Origin: Datisca glomerata
Lineage: Eukaryota; Streptophyta; Magnoliopsida; Cucurbitales; Datiscaceae
Assembly: GCA_003255025.1 (NCBI GenBank)
Contig: QANY01008229.1
Coordinates: forward strand, 1-64,000
Direction: 5' to 3'
DNA: 64,000 nt
Shown here piece by piece: positions 46,540 to 58,464 of the stretch. The position numbers were made by a program, and so were the translations under genes. The notes under the pieces are model-generated. The model saw nothing but the letters and a program-made list of their open reading frames with translations. It was not told the origin of the DNA and made no database searches. The stretch's first letter is position 1, and every line of letters begins with the position of its first letter.

Positions 46540-47560
46540 CCCTTAGATTACTTTTGGAGCAATCTGAGCCACACAAAACCTAGCGGGTAACAAGTTTTTT
46601 TTTGGGTTCGCCAAATACGTACTAGAATTCACCAAATACGTAGTGGGGTTCACCAAATAAGTACAAAATAATAATTCTTGGAGGGGTTCACCAACTATGT
46701 ATTGGGATTCACCAATTATGTAGTGGGGTTCACCAATTATGTATTGGGGTTCACGAAATACGTTCAAAAGAATAATTCTTGGAGTGGTTCACCAATTACG
46801 TAATGGGGTTCACCAATTACGTACAAATGAATAATTCTTGGAGGGGTTCACCAATTGCGTAGTGGGGTTCATCAAATACGTATAAATTAATAATTCTTGA
46901 AGGGGTTCACAAAAAATGTACTGGGGTTCATCAATCACATAATGGGATTCACCAATTACGTACTAGAATTTGCAAATCTATCACGGCCGTTTCTCAAGCA
47001 AATACTGGTGGTTTTTCATCCAATACCGGCGGTTTTTCACCCAATACCGGCCGTTGATGATTTTTTTCTTTTTTTGGCCGTTTTTTTCCTTTTTCAAAGG
47101 TTTTTCATCAATACAATGGTTTTTGGGACCTTTTTATGACGGTTTTTCAACAAATCAATTTTATAAAATTGATCAGGGTATACTAGATGAATCGCAAATA
47201 AAGTTATCAAAATTCTCGATTTTTATGCGAATATTAAGTATCTTCACTTATATTTCAAATTATATTTGAATTTAGTAATGAATTGTTAAAACATTTTGGT
47301 GAACCCCTCGAATAATGATTAACTTTATATGTGAAATATTTTAGGGAACCGCTCGAAGAATGATTAAATTTTTACGTGAAATATTTTGGTGAACCCCTCC
47401 AAGAATGATTAATTTTGTACGTGAAATATTTTGGGGAACCCCTCAATGAATGATTAATTTTGTACGTACTAGGGTTCACCAACGTAGTGGGGTTAACCGA
47501 ATACGTACAAAATAATAATTCTTGGAGAGATTCACCAAATGCGTACAACCTAATCACCAT
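46540..47560. repeat. Short tandem-repeat array with arms in opposite orientation
   Basis: The left arm (46600-46970) has repeats of about 21 bp built on GGGGTTCACCAATTACGTA, with AATAATTCTTGGAGG linkers. The right arm (47290-47460) carries the reverse complement form (TTTTGGTGAACCCCTCCAAG and AATGATTAATTTTGTACGTG), then flips back at 47465-47545. The centre (46980-47160) has a different subrepeat, CCAATACCGGCGGTTTTTCA. Peptide frames inside simply reflect the repeats. Confidence 0.8.
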
Positions 47561-47790
47561 ATCTAATAGGCGAATCGCCTATTTTTAGTCCCTGAACGTC
47601 ATCCTGAAGGTACTAATCGCATCTTCAAAGTCAAGCGCTAGTTTTATGTCTCCAATCGCCTGTTTCATCGCCAAACGCCATGTCTAAATATGCGATCGCC
47701 ATTCTCCCTCCCAATCGACAATTTCTTTGGCCTAATCGCCATTTATATGCCTCTAATCGCCATTTTTCACAATCGGCCGTAAAATTGATA
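47561..47790. repeat. Interspersed ATCGCCATT-type short repeat
   Basis: The motif AATCGCC(A/T)(T/G)TT occurs about eight times in 230 bp (for example near 47574, 47649, 47693, 47737 and 47756), separated by 20-40 bases. It lies immediately beside the 46.5-47.6 kb array and includes a palindrome AGGCGAATCGCCT at 47568. Confidence 0.7.
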
Positions 47791-48244
47791 TTTTTGTAAT
47801 TATTTACCATACATCAGAAACATCATTTAAAAAAATAGAAAAAAAAACTCATTATTTTAATGCAAACGTTCATGATACTCACTTATTATGTGAAATTATA
47901 TTGGATTAATTAAGTATTCTCGATACAATTGAACATTTATTCATAAACTCATTAAAAGTTGTCATTGATAATGTTGTTGTGCTTTTGTGACAAGTATCGA
48001 GCGAGACGGGTTTTCACCATATATAGTTATAGGTTGATATGTTATGATGGTCAGTAAATCTTATTTATCGGTTTTACAAACACGTATAACCCTCAAGGTC
48101 AGAATCTATCTATAAATCTAACATATCCGCTAAAAGTTTGAAACTGAATAATGAAATTTGAAATTTTTACCTTTTATTTTATAAATTATAACACCATAAA
48201 ATTTTGAGAACAACCTATTTACATTTTAATTTATAAGCATATAA
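47791..48244. other. A/T-rich stretch, nothing recognised
   Basis: No gene, repeat or element boundary that I can support. Confidence 0.5.
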
Positions 48245-48368
48245 AAAACCTAGAAATTAAAAGAGATGAGAATTATGAAAAAGCTCAAAATTAAGATCAA
48301 AACAGCTTCCGAGCCTTTGAAAGTACTTAGAACCATGTATTTGGACCTAAAATGGAGCAATAAACAAT
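48245..48368 (-). repeat. Fragment related to the solo-LTR family
   Basis: Contains CAAAACAGCTTCCGAGCCTT, then TGAAAGTACTTAGAACC, which matches the middle of copies 3 (reverse complement near 36070-36100) and 4 (38325-38340). The ends are not present. Confidence 0.5.
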
Positions 48369-48369
48369 A

Positions 48370-48914
48370 CATGAAAATAAAACTTAAGATTAAGAGTATG
48401 AGAAATGATAAAGAAATGAGCAAACAAACTTATATATGGAAAATGAAATAAAAAATATCAAATACATGAGTATGAAGAAAAGAGATGATTAATAATAATG
48501 AACAAGGTATATTGTAAGCTAAAATGCAAGAGATTTGAACTACCTTAATAAAAAGAATAGGAGAAGATGGAAAATGAATAGAAATGAAAACTTTCTTTCT
48601 TTCTTTTAAAAAAAAAAGTCTCCTATTTTCTCAATACCTCTTTTTCTCTCTCTAAAATCCCTTCTCTCTCTCACTCTCCAATCCCCTTTTCAAGTGAAGA
48701 CCTCCCCTCTATTTATAGGTAAACTTAGGACTTCACTTTTGATTTTTAGTCTTTTTGTTCCTTTTTTTTGTTTTTTAGTCATTGGACAAATCTTCTTTTT
48801 TTTAGGCATTGAGCTATTTTTCAAATCATACACATAGTCTGAGACTAGTATATAAGCCAAAAAATAAAATTTATATTTTTAAAATATTGGACCAGATAAA
48901 ATACGGTACCTACA
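48370..48914 (-). repeat. Truncated Tat/Ogre-like LTR (copy 3)
   Basis: Starts on the minus strand TGTAGGTACCGTATTTTATC at 48914, next to the PPT, and matches the first 550-650 bp of 12268-14319 and 7534-6880. Homology ends at about 48370 (AAAATAAAACTTAAGATTAAGAG). Confidence 0.8.
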
Positions 48915-48930
48915 GCTGCCCCCCTTTGTT
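48915..48930 (-). other. Polypurine tract
   Basis: AACAAAGGGGGGCAGC on the minus strand, adjacent to the LTR start at 48914. Confidence 0.75.
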
Positions 48931-49039
48931 CACATTTCTAAACTTAGAAGGTGTACAAAGGTGTAGATAAGTATTTTGATTGAGAAAAGACTATATAGAT
49001 AAGAAGAGTCGACTTATTCGGGTTCTATGAAATGATGGA

Positions 49040-49330
49040 ACATATGAAATGGACCTGGATAGACACATGCTTCGACCTCGACCCAATTCGGGTTAGATTT
49101 AACCTTATAAATTGAAATGGACCAGGCGCTGACATCGGGATTCAACCGCGACAAAGTCGGGTTCGATTTAAGCTAAGATAAAGAAAGGAAGTTGACCTGG
49201 ATAGACGCAGGCTTCGACCTCGAATTGATGCGAGTTCAATTTAACCATATTAATTGAAACAGACCAGACACTGACACCGGGCTTCGACCGCGACATAGTA
49301 GGGTTTTATTTAACCGAGATATTTGAAAGG
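49040..49330. repeat. Tandem repeat of about 74 bp, short array
   Basis: About four units (GACCTGGATAGACACATGC, TTCGACCTCGACCCAATTCG, GGACCAGGCGCTGACATC) in the same place as the longer array at 7640-9030. Confidence 0.85.
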
Positions 49331-49759
49331 ACATTTTGCTTCTTTTTTGTACTTTAATTGCAATCCTTCAATCGTGCTTTAGCATTCGTCATGTGCATAT
49401 CGACTTTCTCGTGGTGACTTTTCAGATTTCACCTCGCACTCAGACCGCCTTTCTTAGTTCCTATTCTTTTTTTTAATTGGCTTTCATCTAACCAAGTTTA
49501 TTCTTCTGAGTTATTTCAAGTGTAATTAATGATATCTTAAAATTGAGAGAAATAAGAAATAATGGAAATAACGAGAAGATGAAATATATGTATTTGTCAA
49601 CTAAGAAAGAAAAATAAAGACTCTTCATTGATGATGAATAATGTTTACAAACAAGGATTTGGGAAAGAAAATATGGAATAAGAATTTCTCTAGTATTCGA
49701 GACAGCTCTTTTTAAAAATATTTTTTTGCCCAACTTCATTTTTTTCATACTTAGAGTGG

Positions 49760-50860
49760 TAAAACGAAGTGTTCTTCACTGTATCAGAATTAACCGTATG
49801 CGGTAAATCATCTACATCCATGTTTATTAGCATGAGTGCTCCTCCAGAGAAGGCCTTCTTGACAATGAAAGGTCCTACGTAATTTAGGGTTCACTTTCCC
49901 CGGTGATCCTTTTGATATGGGAGTATCTTTTTCAAAACCAAGTCTCCTTCTCGGAAACATCGGGGACGCAATTTTTTGTCATATGCGTGCATCATTTTTC
50001 TTTGATATAATTGCCCTCTACATAATGCAGCCAATATTTTTTCCTCGATGAAATTCAACTGCTCATATAGTGTTTATACCCACTCTGCTTCTTCTAATTT
50101 CACCTCCATTAAGAGTCTGAGGGAGGGAATTTTCACCTCAATTGGAAGGACCGCTTCCATGCCATATACCAAAGAGAATGGCGTTGCCCCAGTTAATGTG
50201 TGGACTGATATGTTATACCCATGTAGAGCAAACGGGAGCATCTCATACCAATCCTTATAAACCTCCGTCATCTTCTCTACGATCCTTTTTATGTTCTTAT
50301 TGGCTGCTTCCACTACTCCATTCATTTTTGGACGATAAAGAGATGAATCATTATGCTTAATTTTGAATTGCTCATTTAATTCTATCATCTTGTTATATAA
50401 ATTTGTCCCATTATCTGTGATGATTCTTTCAGGTAGACCATATCAACAAATTATTTCCTTTTTAATGAACTTAACAGCCGCACTTCTGGTTACACTCAAA
50501 TAAGAACTCGCCTCCACCCATTTGGTAAAATAATCTATAGAGACCAAAATGAAACGATGTCCGTTAGAGGATTTTAGTGTGATGGGACCAATGACGTTGA
50601 TGCCCCACATAGAGAACGGTCAAGACGCGGCCATGACATGAAAAGGGGATGCGGGTACGTGAATTTTATCCACATAAATTTGACATTTATGACATTTATT
50701 GGCGTACTTGATGCAGTCTGATTCTAGAGTTAACCAATAATATCATGCTCTCAAGATTTGTTAGGTCATCATATGTCTATTAGCATGAACACCACAAATT
50801 CCTTCGTGAACATACTCTATGATTTGATTCGCTTCCCTTGCATCAACACATCTTAAGAGC
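49760..50860 (-). pseudogene. Tat/Ogre-like gypsy integrase
   Basis: The HHCC zinc domain starts near 50830 (VHEGICGVHANRHMMT then YANKCHKCQIYVDKIHV). The catalytic core follows: FILVSIDYFTKWVEA, then RIITDNGTNLYNK at about 50430-50390. The third acidic residue lies within RPKMNGVVEAANKNIKRI at about 50325, consistent with D,D35E (V-E-A). The C-terminal part includes FALHGYNISVHTLTGATPFS, VYGMEAVLPIE and, at 49990-49900, LRPRCFREGDLVLKKILP then GPFIVKKAFSGG near 49870. Stops at 50616, 50445 and 50074 break the frame. It is otherwise the best-preserved gypsy integrase in the window. Confidence 0.88.
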
Positions 50861-50868
50861 ACAATACA

Positions 50869-51650
50869 TCAACACATGATTTGACTCGCTTCCCTTGAGA
50901 ATGTACACTTTGTCGGGTTAAGCTTTAACTGGAACTTTCTCAACCGTTCAAATAGTTTCTGCAGAGTGATAGTGTGATCTTCCCCTTGATGAGATTTGGC
51001 AATCATATCATCAACGTACACTTCGATTTCTTTATGCATCATATCATGAAATAGTGTTACCATTGCCCGTTGGTAAGTCGCCCCTGCATTCTTTAGACCA
51101 AATGGCATAACCTTATAACAAAATGTACCCCACAAAGTTATAAAAGTCATTTTTTCACGGTTTTCAAGAGCCATTTTGATTTGGTTATACCCCAAAAAAT
51201 CATCCATGAAAGAGAATGTTGAATGTCCTGCAGTGTTATCTACTAAGACATCGATATGGGGTAATGGAAAATTATCCTTGGGGCTTGCCCGATTTAAGTC
51301 TCTATAATCAACGCACACCCTTACTTTCCCATTTTTCTTCAGCACTGAGACTATGTTAGCAACTCATTCAGGGTATTTTGCTACTTCTAGAAAATCAGCA
51401 TCTACTTGCTTTTTAACTTCTTCTTTGATCTATACCAGCATGTCTGGTTTCATTTTCCGTAATTTTTGTCGCAGTGGTTTGCGTTCGAGCATAAGTGACA
51501 ATTGATGAACTATGATATCAGTGTCTAGACCTGGCATATCTTGGTAAGACCATGCAAAGACGTCAATATACTCTTTGAGTAAGTCAATTAATTCTCGGTG
51601 GCTTTGTCTTGTCATAGAAGTTCCGATTTAGACTCTTTTATCTCTCTCTC
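50869..51650 (-). pseudogene. Tat/Ogre-like gypsy reverse transcriptase, thumb and RNase H deleted
   Basis: The linker (51615-51430) reads YIDVFAWSYQDMPGLD, typical of the region before RT in Tat elements. The RT palm (51345-50869) has KVRVCVDYRDLNRASPKDNF, PLPHIDVLVDN, FMDDFLGYNQIKM, FGLKNAGATYQRAM and an intact catalytic box YVDDMIAKS. After KLNPTKCTF the frame jumps directly to integrase sequence. The block GATTTGA(T/C)TCGCTTCCCTTG occurs on both sides of the join (50820-50840 and 50878-50898). Confidence 0.88.
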
Positions 51651-52277
51651 CAATCCTAAATTTATCACCTCCGTTAACTTATGATAAGGTTGAGTTATTT
51701 TTCCATCCTCTTCTACCATTCTTAACATTTTCGGAGATGGTTCAAAATTATCCTCGTCACCTTCATTTGACTCTACGCTAAGAATGGGATTGTCAAAGTT
51801 ATTGCTTATGCTCTTGTTTTCAAAATCACCGCTCTTGAACCTGAATCAGATTATTGGATGAAAGGAATGTGAGAAAAGAAAATAAACAATGCATCAGTAT
51901 GAACAACATTTCAGAAATGGAAAAAGTAAACATAAAAGGAAGAACAAAAAGAACTATAATTGTATTTATCATTAGCAAAAGGAGATGAAACAAGTTTTTA
52001 GATTTTCATTCAAAGACATGACATGAAACAGACGAGAACATAAGCCCATAACAACGAAATTCCTAAGGCATTGGGTAGAATCATTAGAATTTTGGCATGA
52101 CACATTACTCTTGAAAATTTTCGAGAAGCACTGGTAGCTCGGTAACGTCCCAATTGTTAAGCTCATGATCTGAATTGTGTCGAGAAATCAAGTCCTCTAT
52201 ACTTGTACTTGATGATTTTCCCAAGATTGCGGATATTGAAAGCTGGGCAATATCATCTTCAAGGTCGTACTACTCTA

Positions 52278-52860
52278 CTATAACCGGTTCTTTGAATGAA
52301 ATTCTCCCACTTCTGAAGGATTCAGGAATATGGGGTATGATCGCCATTTCCATATCGAATTCCCTATTTTTGAGCCTAGCATCCTCTTTTCTTTCTTTTG
52401 AGCTTCCACTCTCATTCTATCAGCCTTGGTCGGTCTATAGCCAAGCCCAAACCTTTGTTCATTCTTGTCCCACTCGATTAACTTATTTATGCCTTGATGT
52501 TTACCCCCGAGTCCTTTGCTTGGCTTGTATCCCTCTTTTATCATCAACTTTCCCACCATCTGAGATGCTTTTGATAGGTTTGATGTTGGAGCAAGTTTCC
52601 CACTAGCAACAAATGTGTTGTTCGCAATCTCAAATGATCGAAATGAGCACTCCAATGCTTCTTATGCCACCTCAACAAATGGCTTGGATACCAGTAAATC
52701 TTCTTCCCCATATATACAAATGAGTTTATGATGTAAGGAAGACGGTACTGCCTTGGCAGAGTGAATCCATGGTCGACCTAAAATGAAACTGTATGCTGGA
52801 TTTATGTCCATCACTTGGAAAATGATATTGAATAGGCATGGCCCGGTTCAAATTTGTATC
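52278..52860 (-). pseudogene. Protease C-terminus and G-patch-like region of the gypsy element
   Basis: Near 52800-52690 the minus strand reads SFILGRPWIHSAKAV, the C-terminal protease motif of Tat/Ogre elements, then KPFVEVA. At 52655-52278 an open frame contains GKLMIKEGYKPSKGLGGKHQ, a G-patch-like glycine motif found after the protease in this lineage, and FGLGYRPTKADRMR. The catalytic DSG lies upstream of 52860 and is not recognisable, so the 5' truncation falls inside the protease. Confidence 0.75.
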
Positions 52861-53645
52861 TCTATGTTAAGCATTAATATAGGACTTGAAATTGATGGAA
52901 ATGACTGATTCTACATAAAGAAATGGAGGGAGAGCTAAAATCAAGACAAATAAATAAAACTAGACAAATTAAAATGAACCCAACATGGACTCAACATTCA
53001 CCAACATATTCAGGACTTTTAATCGCCTTGATACCCCTGCTTTCAATATCATGTGAGACAACCAAAGCATAAATGATCAAATTTATATAGAACTCTTTTG
53101 CCTTACATAGCAAAGAAATTAACCAACATATTCAGTACTTCTACCTAGATTGCTTAAAGAAATTAAATAGAATCTATTGCCTTACATAGCAAAATATAGT
53201 ATACCACAAATGTGCATTACAACATTGAAGTTCACAACCTCTAAAACATGACACTTACCAAAACTTTCCAGATTCAAGATCAAGTTGAGTTCTTGCAAAC
53301 CACTTTGAGAGTTTAGATTTGCATTGATCGCCACTCTAAAATCACTATTCCTATGTTACTGACAACAAATATTTTATTTTTTTAAATAATAAAAATAGGA
53401 AGAAATTACAGGTTAAAACTTTACCCAAATGCTCATTCAACCGTCCAAACACCATCTTCCACACATCCACCATTTATGTTAAACCGAAGAGAAAAACAAC
53501 ATGTAAGTCACAGAAGAAAGGAAAAAAAAAAATACCCAAAACATGTTTTACAAATTGCATCTCAAGTCAAATACAGCATCTTAAACAAAATGCTCAAAAC
53601 CCATATATCAATCTATTAAGATTGATTGCAATTAGTTTCTATTAA
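52861..53645. other. A/T-rich stretch without recognised features
   Basis: No gene or element signal. It separates the gypsy protease from a DC1 fragment. Confidence 0.5.
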
Positions 53646-53960
53646 GATTGCAAGTAGTGTGTCTTTAGACTTCATAAATCTTGTGTTGAGCTACCACTCA
53701 TTCAGCACCTACCCTTCTATCCTCAACACATTTTCCGTTTATCTTTTGGAATCTTTGGTAAATCTGTTCGTTGTGATCGTTGTTCTGTAATTTCAAAGGG
53801 TCTTTCTTACTTTTGTAACGCATGCAAGATTAAAATTCACATTCCATGCGTTCATCTTAGTCTAGAAACAAGTTGGATAAGAAAGGCAGATGGGGAGATG
53901 GTACATTTAAGCCATTGGTGCTCATTGACTTTAGAGGAAGATGTGCATCATTGACTTTAG
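53646..53960 (+). pseudogene. DC1-domain gene fragment
   Basis: The frame starts DCK, a stop, then CVFRLHKSCVELP, matching residues around DCNQCVFQLHKSCAELP of the gene at 30475 (third DC1 unit). It continues HLPFYPQHIFRLSF, CDRCSVISKGLSYFCNACKIKIHIPCVHL, and WCSLTLEEDVHH, ending in a stop near 53960. About 100 codons covering one and a half DC1 units survive. The stop replaces the glutamine of CNQC. Confidence 0.8.
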
Positions 53961-54009
53961 TGGATTTTTAAATATTTAAGTATTTGCATCATACATCATA
54001 CTTTCGTAA

Positions 54010-55157
54010 ATGATTGAGTATTTATTTACACTGATTTATTTATTCTTTTCAGTAATCATGTTACTATCTCCACTCTCAATGATCTTAAACGTGAACAAAC
54101 TTACTGGTGAAAATTACATGGATTGGAAACGTAATCTTAATATCGTGCTGATGGTAGAAAAGCACAAGTTCTTGCTCACCACCCATTGTCCCCTTGAGCA
54201 TATTACTGAATCGACTCAAGAGGAAAATGATGTTTATGCTTCTTGGTTGCGTTCTGATGAGATCGTCAGGTGTTACATCTTGGCTTCTCTTAGCAATATG
54301 TTGCAACAACATCATCATAACATGGGAATTGCCGATGAAATGATGTTGAACATCACCTAAATGTTCAGAGATCAGAGTTGTCAAGACAAACAGGCTGCTG
54401 CGTGAAACTTCATGAACTGTAGGATGAAACCTGGAACTCCTGTCAGAGAGCATATGATGTTGATCATTAGTTATCTAAATGAGATGGAGATCATGGGTGC
54501 TGAGGTAGATGGCGAGACACAGGTTGATATGATCCTTGAGACTCTTCTTGACATTTTTGAGAATTTCAAACTTAATTATTCAATTAATAAGTTTAGGTAA
54601 TCACTTCTTGAGCTGATAAAGGAAAGTCAAGCTGCTGAGACCTTATTTCTGAAGTGCAGGAGAAAGATTAGAGATGAAAACTTTACTGAAAGCAACCTTC
54701 CACCTCTGACGTAAAAAGTAAACACATGAGAGGTCCGAAGAAGGCTAAGAAGCAAAACTTGAAAGCTATAAAAGGTAAGGTCACTGCAAAAGTGGACAAA
54801 TCAAAATACAATTGTCATCATTGTGGAGCCACTGGCAATTGGAAATGCAACTACCTAGACTATCTCAAGGAGTTGAGATCTAAAGGTATAGTACTTATTA
54901 CTAAGGCATGTTATGTGACTGACCTTACTTTTTCATGGATTGTAGACTCTACAGCCACTAACCATATATGTTGCTCCCTGCAGGGGTTCATGGAAATCAG
55001 AAAGCTTGACGAGGGCGGGTTCATCTTCTGTTGGGGAAATGGAGCACCAGTATCGGTCGTATCTGTTGGAACTATTAAATTGTCATTTGATAACAATTTT
55101 ATGATTTTACGTTATGTTTATATATCTCAATTTTTTGGAAGAACCTTATTTCAGTAG
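54010..55157 (+). pseudogene. Copia family C gag and protease
   Basis: Gag (54085-54600) reads LNVNKLTGENYMDWKRNLN, the gag N-terminal motif, then VYASWLRSDEIVRCYILASL and later MKPGTPVREHMMLIISYLNEM. The nucleocapsid segment (54726-54850) has CHHCGATGNWKCN, a degraded CCHC knuckle lacking the normal His/Cys spacing. The protease at about 54940 reads WIVDSTATNHIC, where DSG is expected. Stops at 54358, 54404, 54600 and 54712 divide it. Confidence 0.85.
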
Positions 55158-55248
55158 CTAATTTAATTAAGCAAGGATTCAATTTAAATTTCATTGATAA
55201 TGATATTGGTATTTTTAGAAATGATGCTTAATTACTACTGCACGTCTG

Positions 55249-57470
55249 ATGAACTATCTGTTTTACGTAAAACTAATAGTTCCAATGATATGTGACACTA
55301 AAGTGAATGTTGATTCACAAAGGGATAGTAAAAGATTGAAGTTTGACTCAACCGATCTAACCTTTTGTTGCACTTACGTCTTAGCCACATTAGCCTGGAG
55401 AGGATTAAAAGACTTGAAAACGATGGTACATTGGAATCCTGATCATTAGTTATAGAAGGCAAAATGACCAAGAGACCCTTTTTAGCGAAGGGTGAAAGAG
55501 TCGTTCAATGCCTCAAACTCGTACATAGTGATGTATGTGGGCCATTGAATATCTAAGCAAGAGGAGGTTGTGAATACTTTGTAACCTTCACTAATGACTA
55601 CTCACATTTTGGTCATGTTTATCTAATGCGCCAAAAGTATGAAACCCTTGAAAAGCTCAAAGAGTATAAGGCTATGGTTGAGAAGCAATTAGAGAAACAA
55701 ATCAAAACACTATGATCTGATCGTATTGGAGAGTACTTGCTAGGATTGTTCAAAGACTTTCTTAAAGAATAAGGTATTCTTTCTTAGTTTACAGCACCTG
55801 GCACTCCAGAACAGAATTGTGTATTAAAGAGAAGGAATCAGACTCTAATGGATATGATTAAATCCATGATGAGTTACTCACCCTCCCAGATTCCTTCTGG
55901 AGATATGCCTTGGAAATAGCAGCATACATTCTGAACCAAGTTCCATCGAAGACGGTGCCTGGAACGCCATATGAAAAATGGAATGGATGAAAGTCGTCGT
56001 TAACCACTTTAGAATATGAAGGTGCCCAAAATGTTCTGAAAAGGAAGACAGGCAAGTTGGCTAGTTAATCAGAATTATGCATTTTTATAGGATATCCCAA
56101 AGGAACGAAGGGGTATGTCTACATTCGTTAGCATGAATGAACATTTTCTTGAAAAATACTATATAAGAAGTGTGAAACCGAGAATTACTCTTGTGCTCGA
56201 GAAATTATTGAGTGAGATGACACCGACTCCCCAATCAGGAACTATTTCTGATTCAATAATGGAAAACCATGGCTGGGGCCAGAGTCCATGGAGCCTTGAC
56301 GTAGTGGGAGGGTTGTGAGACAGTCTGACATGTACATGTCTTATGAAGATGCCTTAACAGTAGTCTCAGATAAGGATCATGATGAACTTTTTTCCTACTC
56401 ACATGCCATATCTAGTCTTGAAGCTAACATGTGACAAGAAGCCATGAACATTGAGATACATTCGATATACTTAAATGGAGTCTGGAATTGTAGATCCTCC
56501 TAAAGGGATAAAACCTGTAGGGTGTAAATGGATCTGTAAGAAAAAGAGAGTTCTGGATGGAAATGTGGAGACATACAAAGTTATGCTAGTAGCCATGGCT
56601 ACACCCAAAAAGAAAGTATCGACTATAAGGATACTTTCTCGCCGGTAGCCGTGCTTAAATCCATATGAATCCTCATGTCCATTATTTCTGCTCTCGATTA
56701 TGAAATCTGGGAAATGGACGTCAAGACTATTTTTCTGAATGGCAATCTTGAAGAGCGCATTTATATGGCTCAACCAGACGGGTTCATGGAGAATAGCCAA
56801 GAGGACAAGGTTTACGAATTGCTGAAGTCCATTTATGGACTTAAGCAAGCGTCACCGTCGTGGAATATTAGATTCGACGAAAATGTCAAGAACTTTGGTT
56901 TTGAATAGTTAATGGACGAACCCTGTGTGATTAGCTGATACACGAAGGGAAAGTGATTTTTTTAGTCTTGTACGTAGATGTTATTCTACTCATTGGGAAT
57001 GATGTAGGAAAATTATCTGATGTTAAGATTTCGCTTGCAAAAGAATTTTGATAGCAAGGATCTTGGAGAAGTTGTCTTTGTTCTAGGTATTCAGATCTTT
57101 CGGGATCGAAGAACAGTCAATTGTCATTATCTCAAGCATCTTATATTGATAAGGTGTTGGGTGGGTCCCTTCAGTATGCAATACTTCAACAAGGGATTTC
57201 TTCCTTTCAGGCATGGAGTCAGTCTTTCCAAGGAGCAGTCTCCCAAGACTCCTTAACATTAGGAAGACATGAGAAAGATTCTTTATGCCTCAACCATAGG
57301 AAGTCTCATGTATACGATGCTTTTCACTATGCCAGACATTTGCTATATCATAGGTGTGGTGATTCGTTTCCAATCTAATCCCGAAATCGAGCATTAGAAT
57401 GTCGTCAAGCATATCCTTTAGTAGCCATAGGAAGTCACATTAAATGACTGTGTCAGGCCTGACATGTCTC
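55249..57470 (+). pseudogene. Copia family C integrase, RT and RNase H
   Basis: Integrase: GKMTKRPFLAKGERV (55458), LVHSDVCGPLN, YFVTFTNDYSHFGH, and an FTAPGTPEQNCVLKRRNQTL block at 55787-55845. RT: PVGCKWICKKKRVLDGN (56516), EIWEMDVKTIFLNGNLEERI (56700-56760) and YGLKQASPSWNIRFD. The catalytic box near 56975 reads LVLYVDVILLIGND in frame, with D-V for D-D. RNase H pieces are at 57290-57420 with SLMYTMLFTMPDICYI. Many stops. Confidence 0.82.
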
Positions 57471-57949
57471 GCTTGAAACACGCCACAACCAGCTGGTGTG
57501 CTTATGCACAACATAGCAGGCAGGGCAATTGCCTTGCCTTCAATTTTAGTTATTTTTTATTATTTAATTTCAAAATTTTAATTATATTTTTTATTAATTT
57601 AATTATTTTATTTAGTTAATTTTAGATTTGTTTGATATAAATTAAATTCTCATTTTATGTATATCGTAACTTTTAAAAAATATTTATGAATGATTGATAA
57701 ATTGAATGGGTGCCAATCTATTTAAGATGTACTTAATTTATTATGATACAATTATAAAAAAAACCATAAAAATTTGTAGGTTTCTACTTGTAAGTTGTAA
57801 TTGCTGGTCGTCGGGCTCGTGCGTGGCAGAAGCGTGGAGGTGCGAGGCTTTTTAAAAATTTGAACTTTTAATAAAAATAAATATTTTAATAAAAAAAAAC
57901 TTGCGCAATGCCACGATAATCAAATAAAAATTTTTATTGAATACTCTTT
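57471..57949. other. A/T-rich stretch without recognised features
   Basis: 57470-57530 is G/C-richer (GGCCTGACATG and CAGGCAGGGCAATTGCC). The rest is low-complexity A/T. No gene. Confidence 0.5.
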
Positions 57950-58419
57950 TTTAATCAGTCGGGATCCATTATATATTTATAAGTTAAATCAACAACATAC
58001 AATGTTAGGATCATATATCTACTGTAATTGTGTACAAGTGCAATGCCACATGGCACTGTAGTGTGTCGTGAGCCAGCACAGTGCCTCACGACACCATTGT
58101 AGTGCCATGTGACACTACAGTGTTGCACACTCACTATTGTAGTGCCACGTGGCACCATAGTAATGTATGTCAATTTCTGATACTCTATCAGTGATTGATA
58201 CGTGGCAATTACTACGAATTAAATACTTATTTTAATCAAATAATTATCTAAATATCAGTTAATTCAAAATTAACATATATGATTATCCCTAGCAACTAAC
58301 TTATCTTTTATTTCACAAATAAGAGATTTAGTTGATTTAAATTATTATCTAATAATAATTTAATTATCTAATTTCACAAATTAGATATTCTATCTCACTT
58401 ATCGATAATAAAAAATCGA

Positions 58420-58464
<45 letters not shown>

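Larger units (their letters stand above)
48245..52860 (-). mobile_element. Second Tat/Ogre-like gypsy element, 3' two-thirds
   Basis: Reading leftwards: protease end and G-patch region (52860-52278), RT (51650-50898), integrase (50860-49760), 3' UTR with tandem repeats (49330-49040), PPT (48929-48915) and a truncated 3' LTR (48914-48370). Gag and the 5' LTR are missing. The RT thumb and RNase H have been deleted between RT and integrase. It is the same family as 5555-15640, judging by the LTR start, PPT and 74-bp repeats. Confidence 0.85.
54010..57470 (+). mobile_element. Ty1/copia element, family C, without LTRs
   Basis: Gag, zinc knuckle/protease, integrase, RT and RNase H fragments occur in the copia order, all interrupted. 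No LTR, PBS or PPT is visible on either side. It is related to family B (shared LTRPDIYYAV-type RNase H and GLKQAS motifs) but clearly divergent. Confidence 0.8.

Noticed and set aside
46543..46767. ORF with repeated IIGEP and LVNPTTY peptides
   Set aside because: It mirrors the 21-bp repeat array. The peptide periodicity is a by-product.
52175..52606. 143-residue plus-strand ORF
   Set aside because: It is the antisense shadow of the gypsy G-patch/protease region, which has recognisable motifs on the minus strand.
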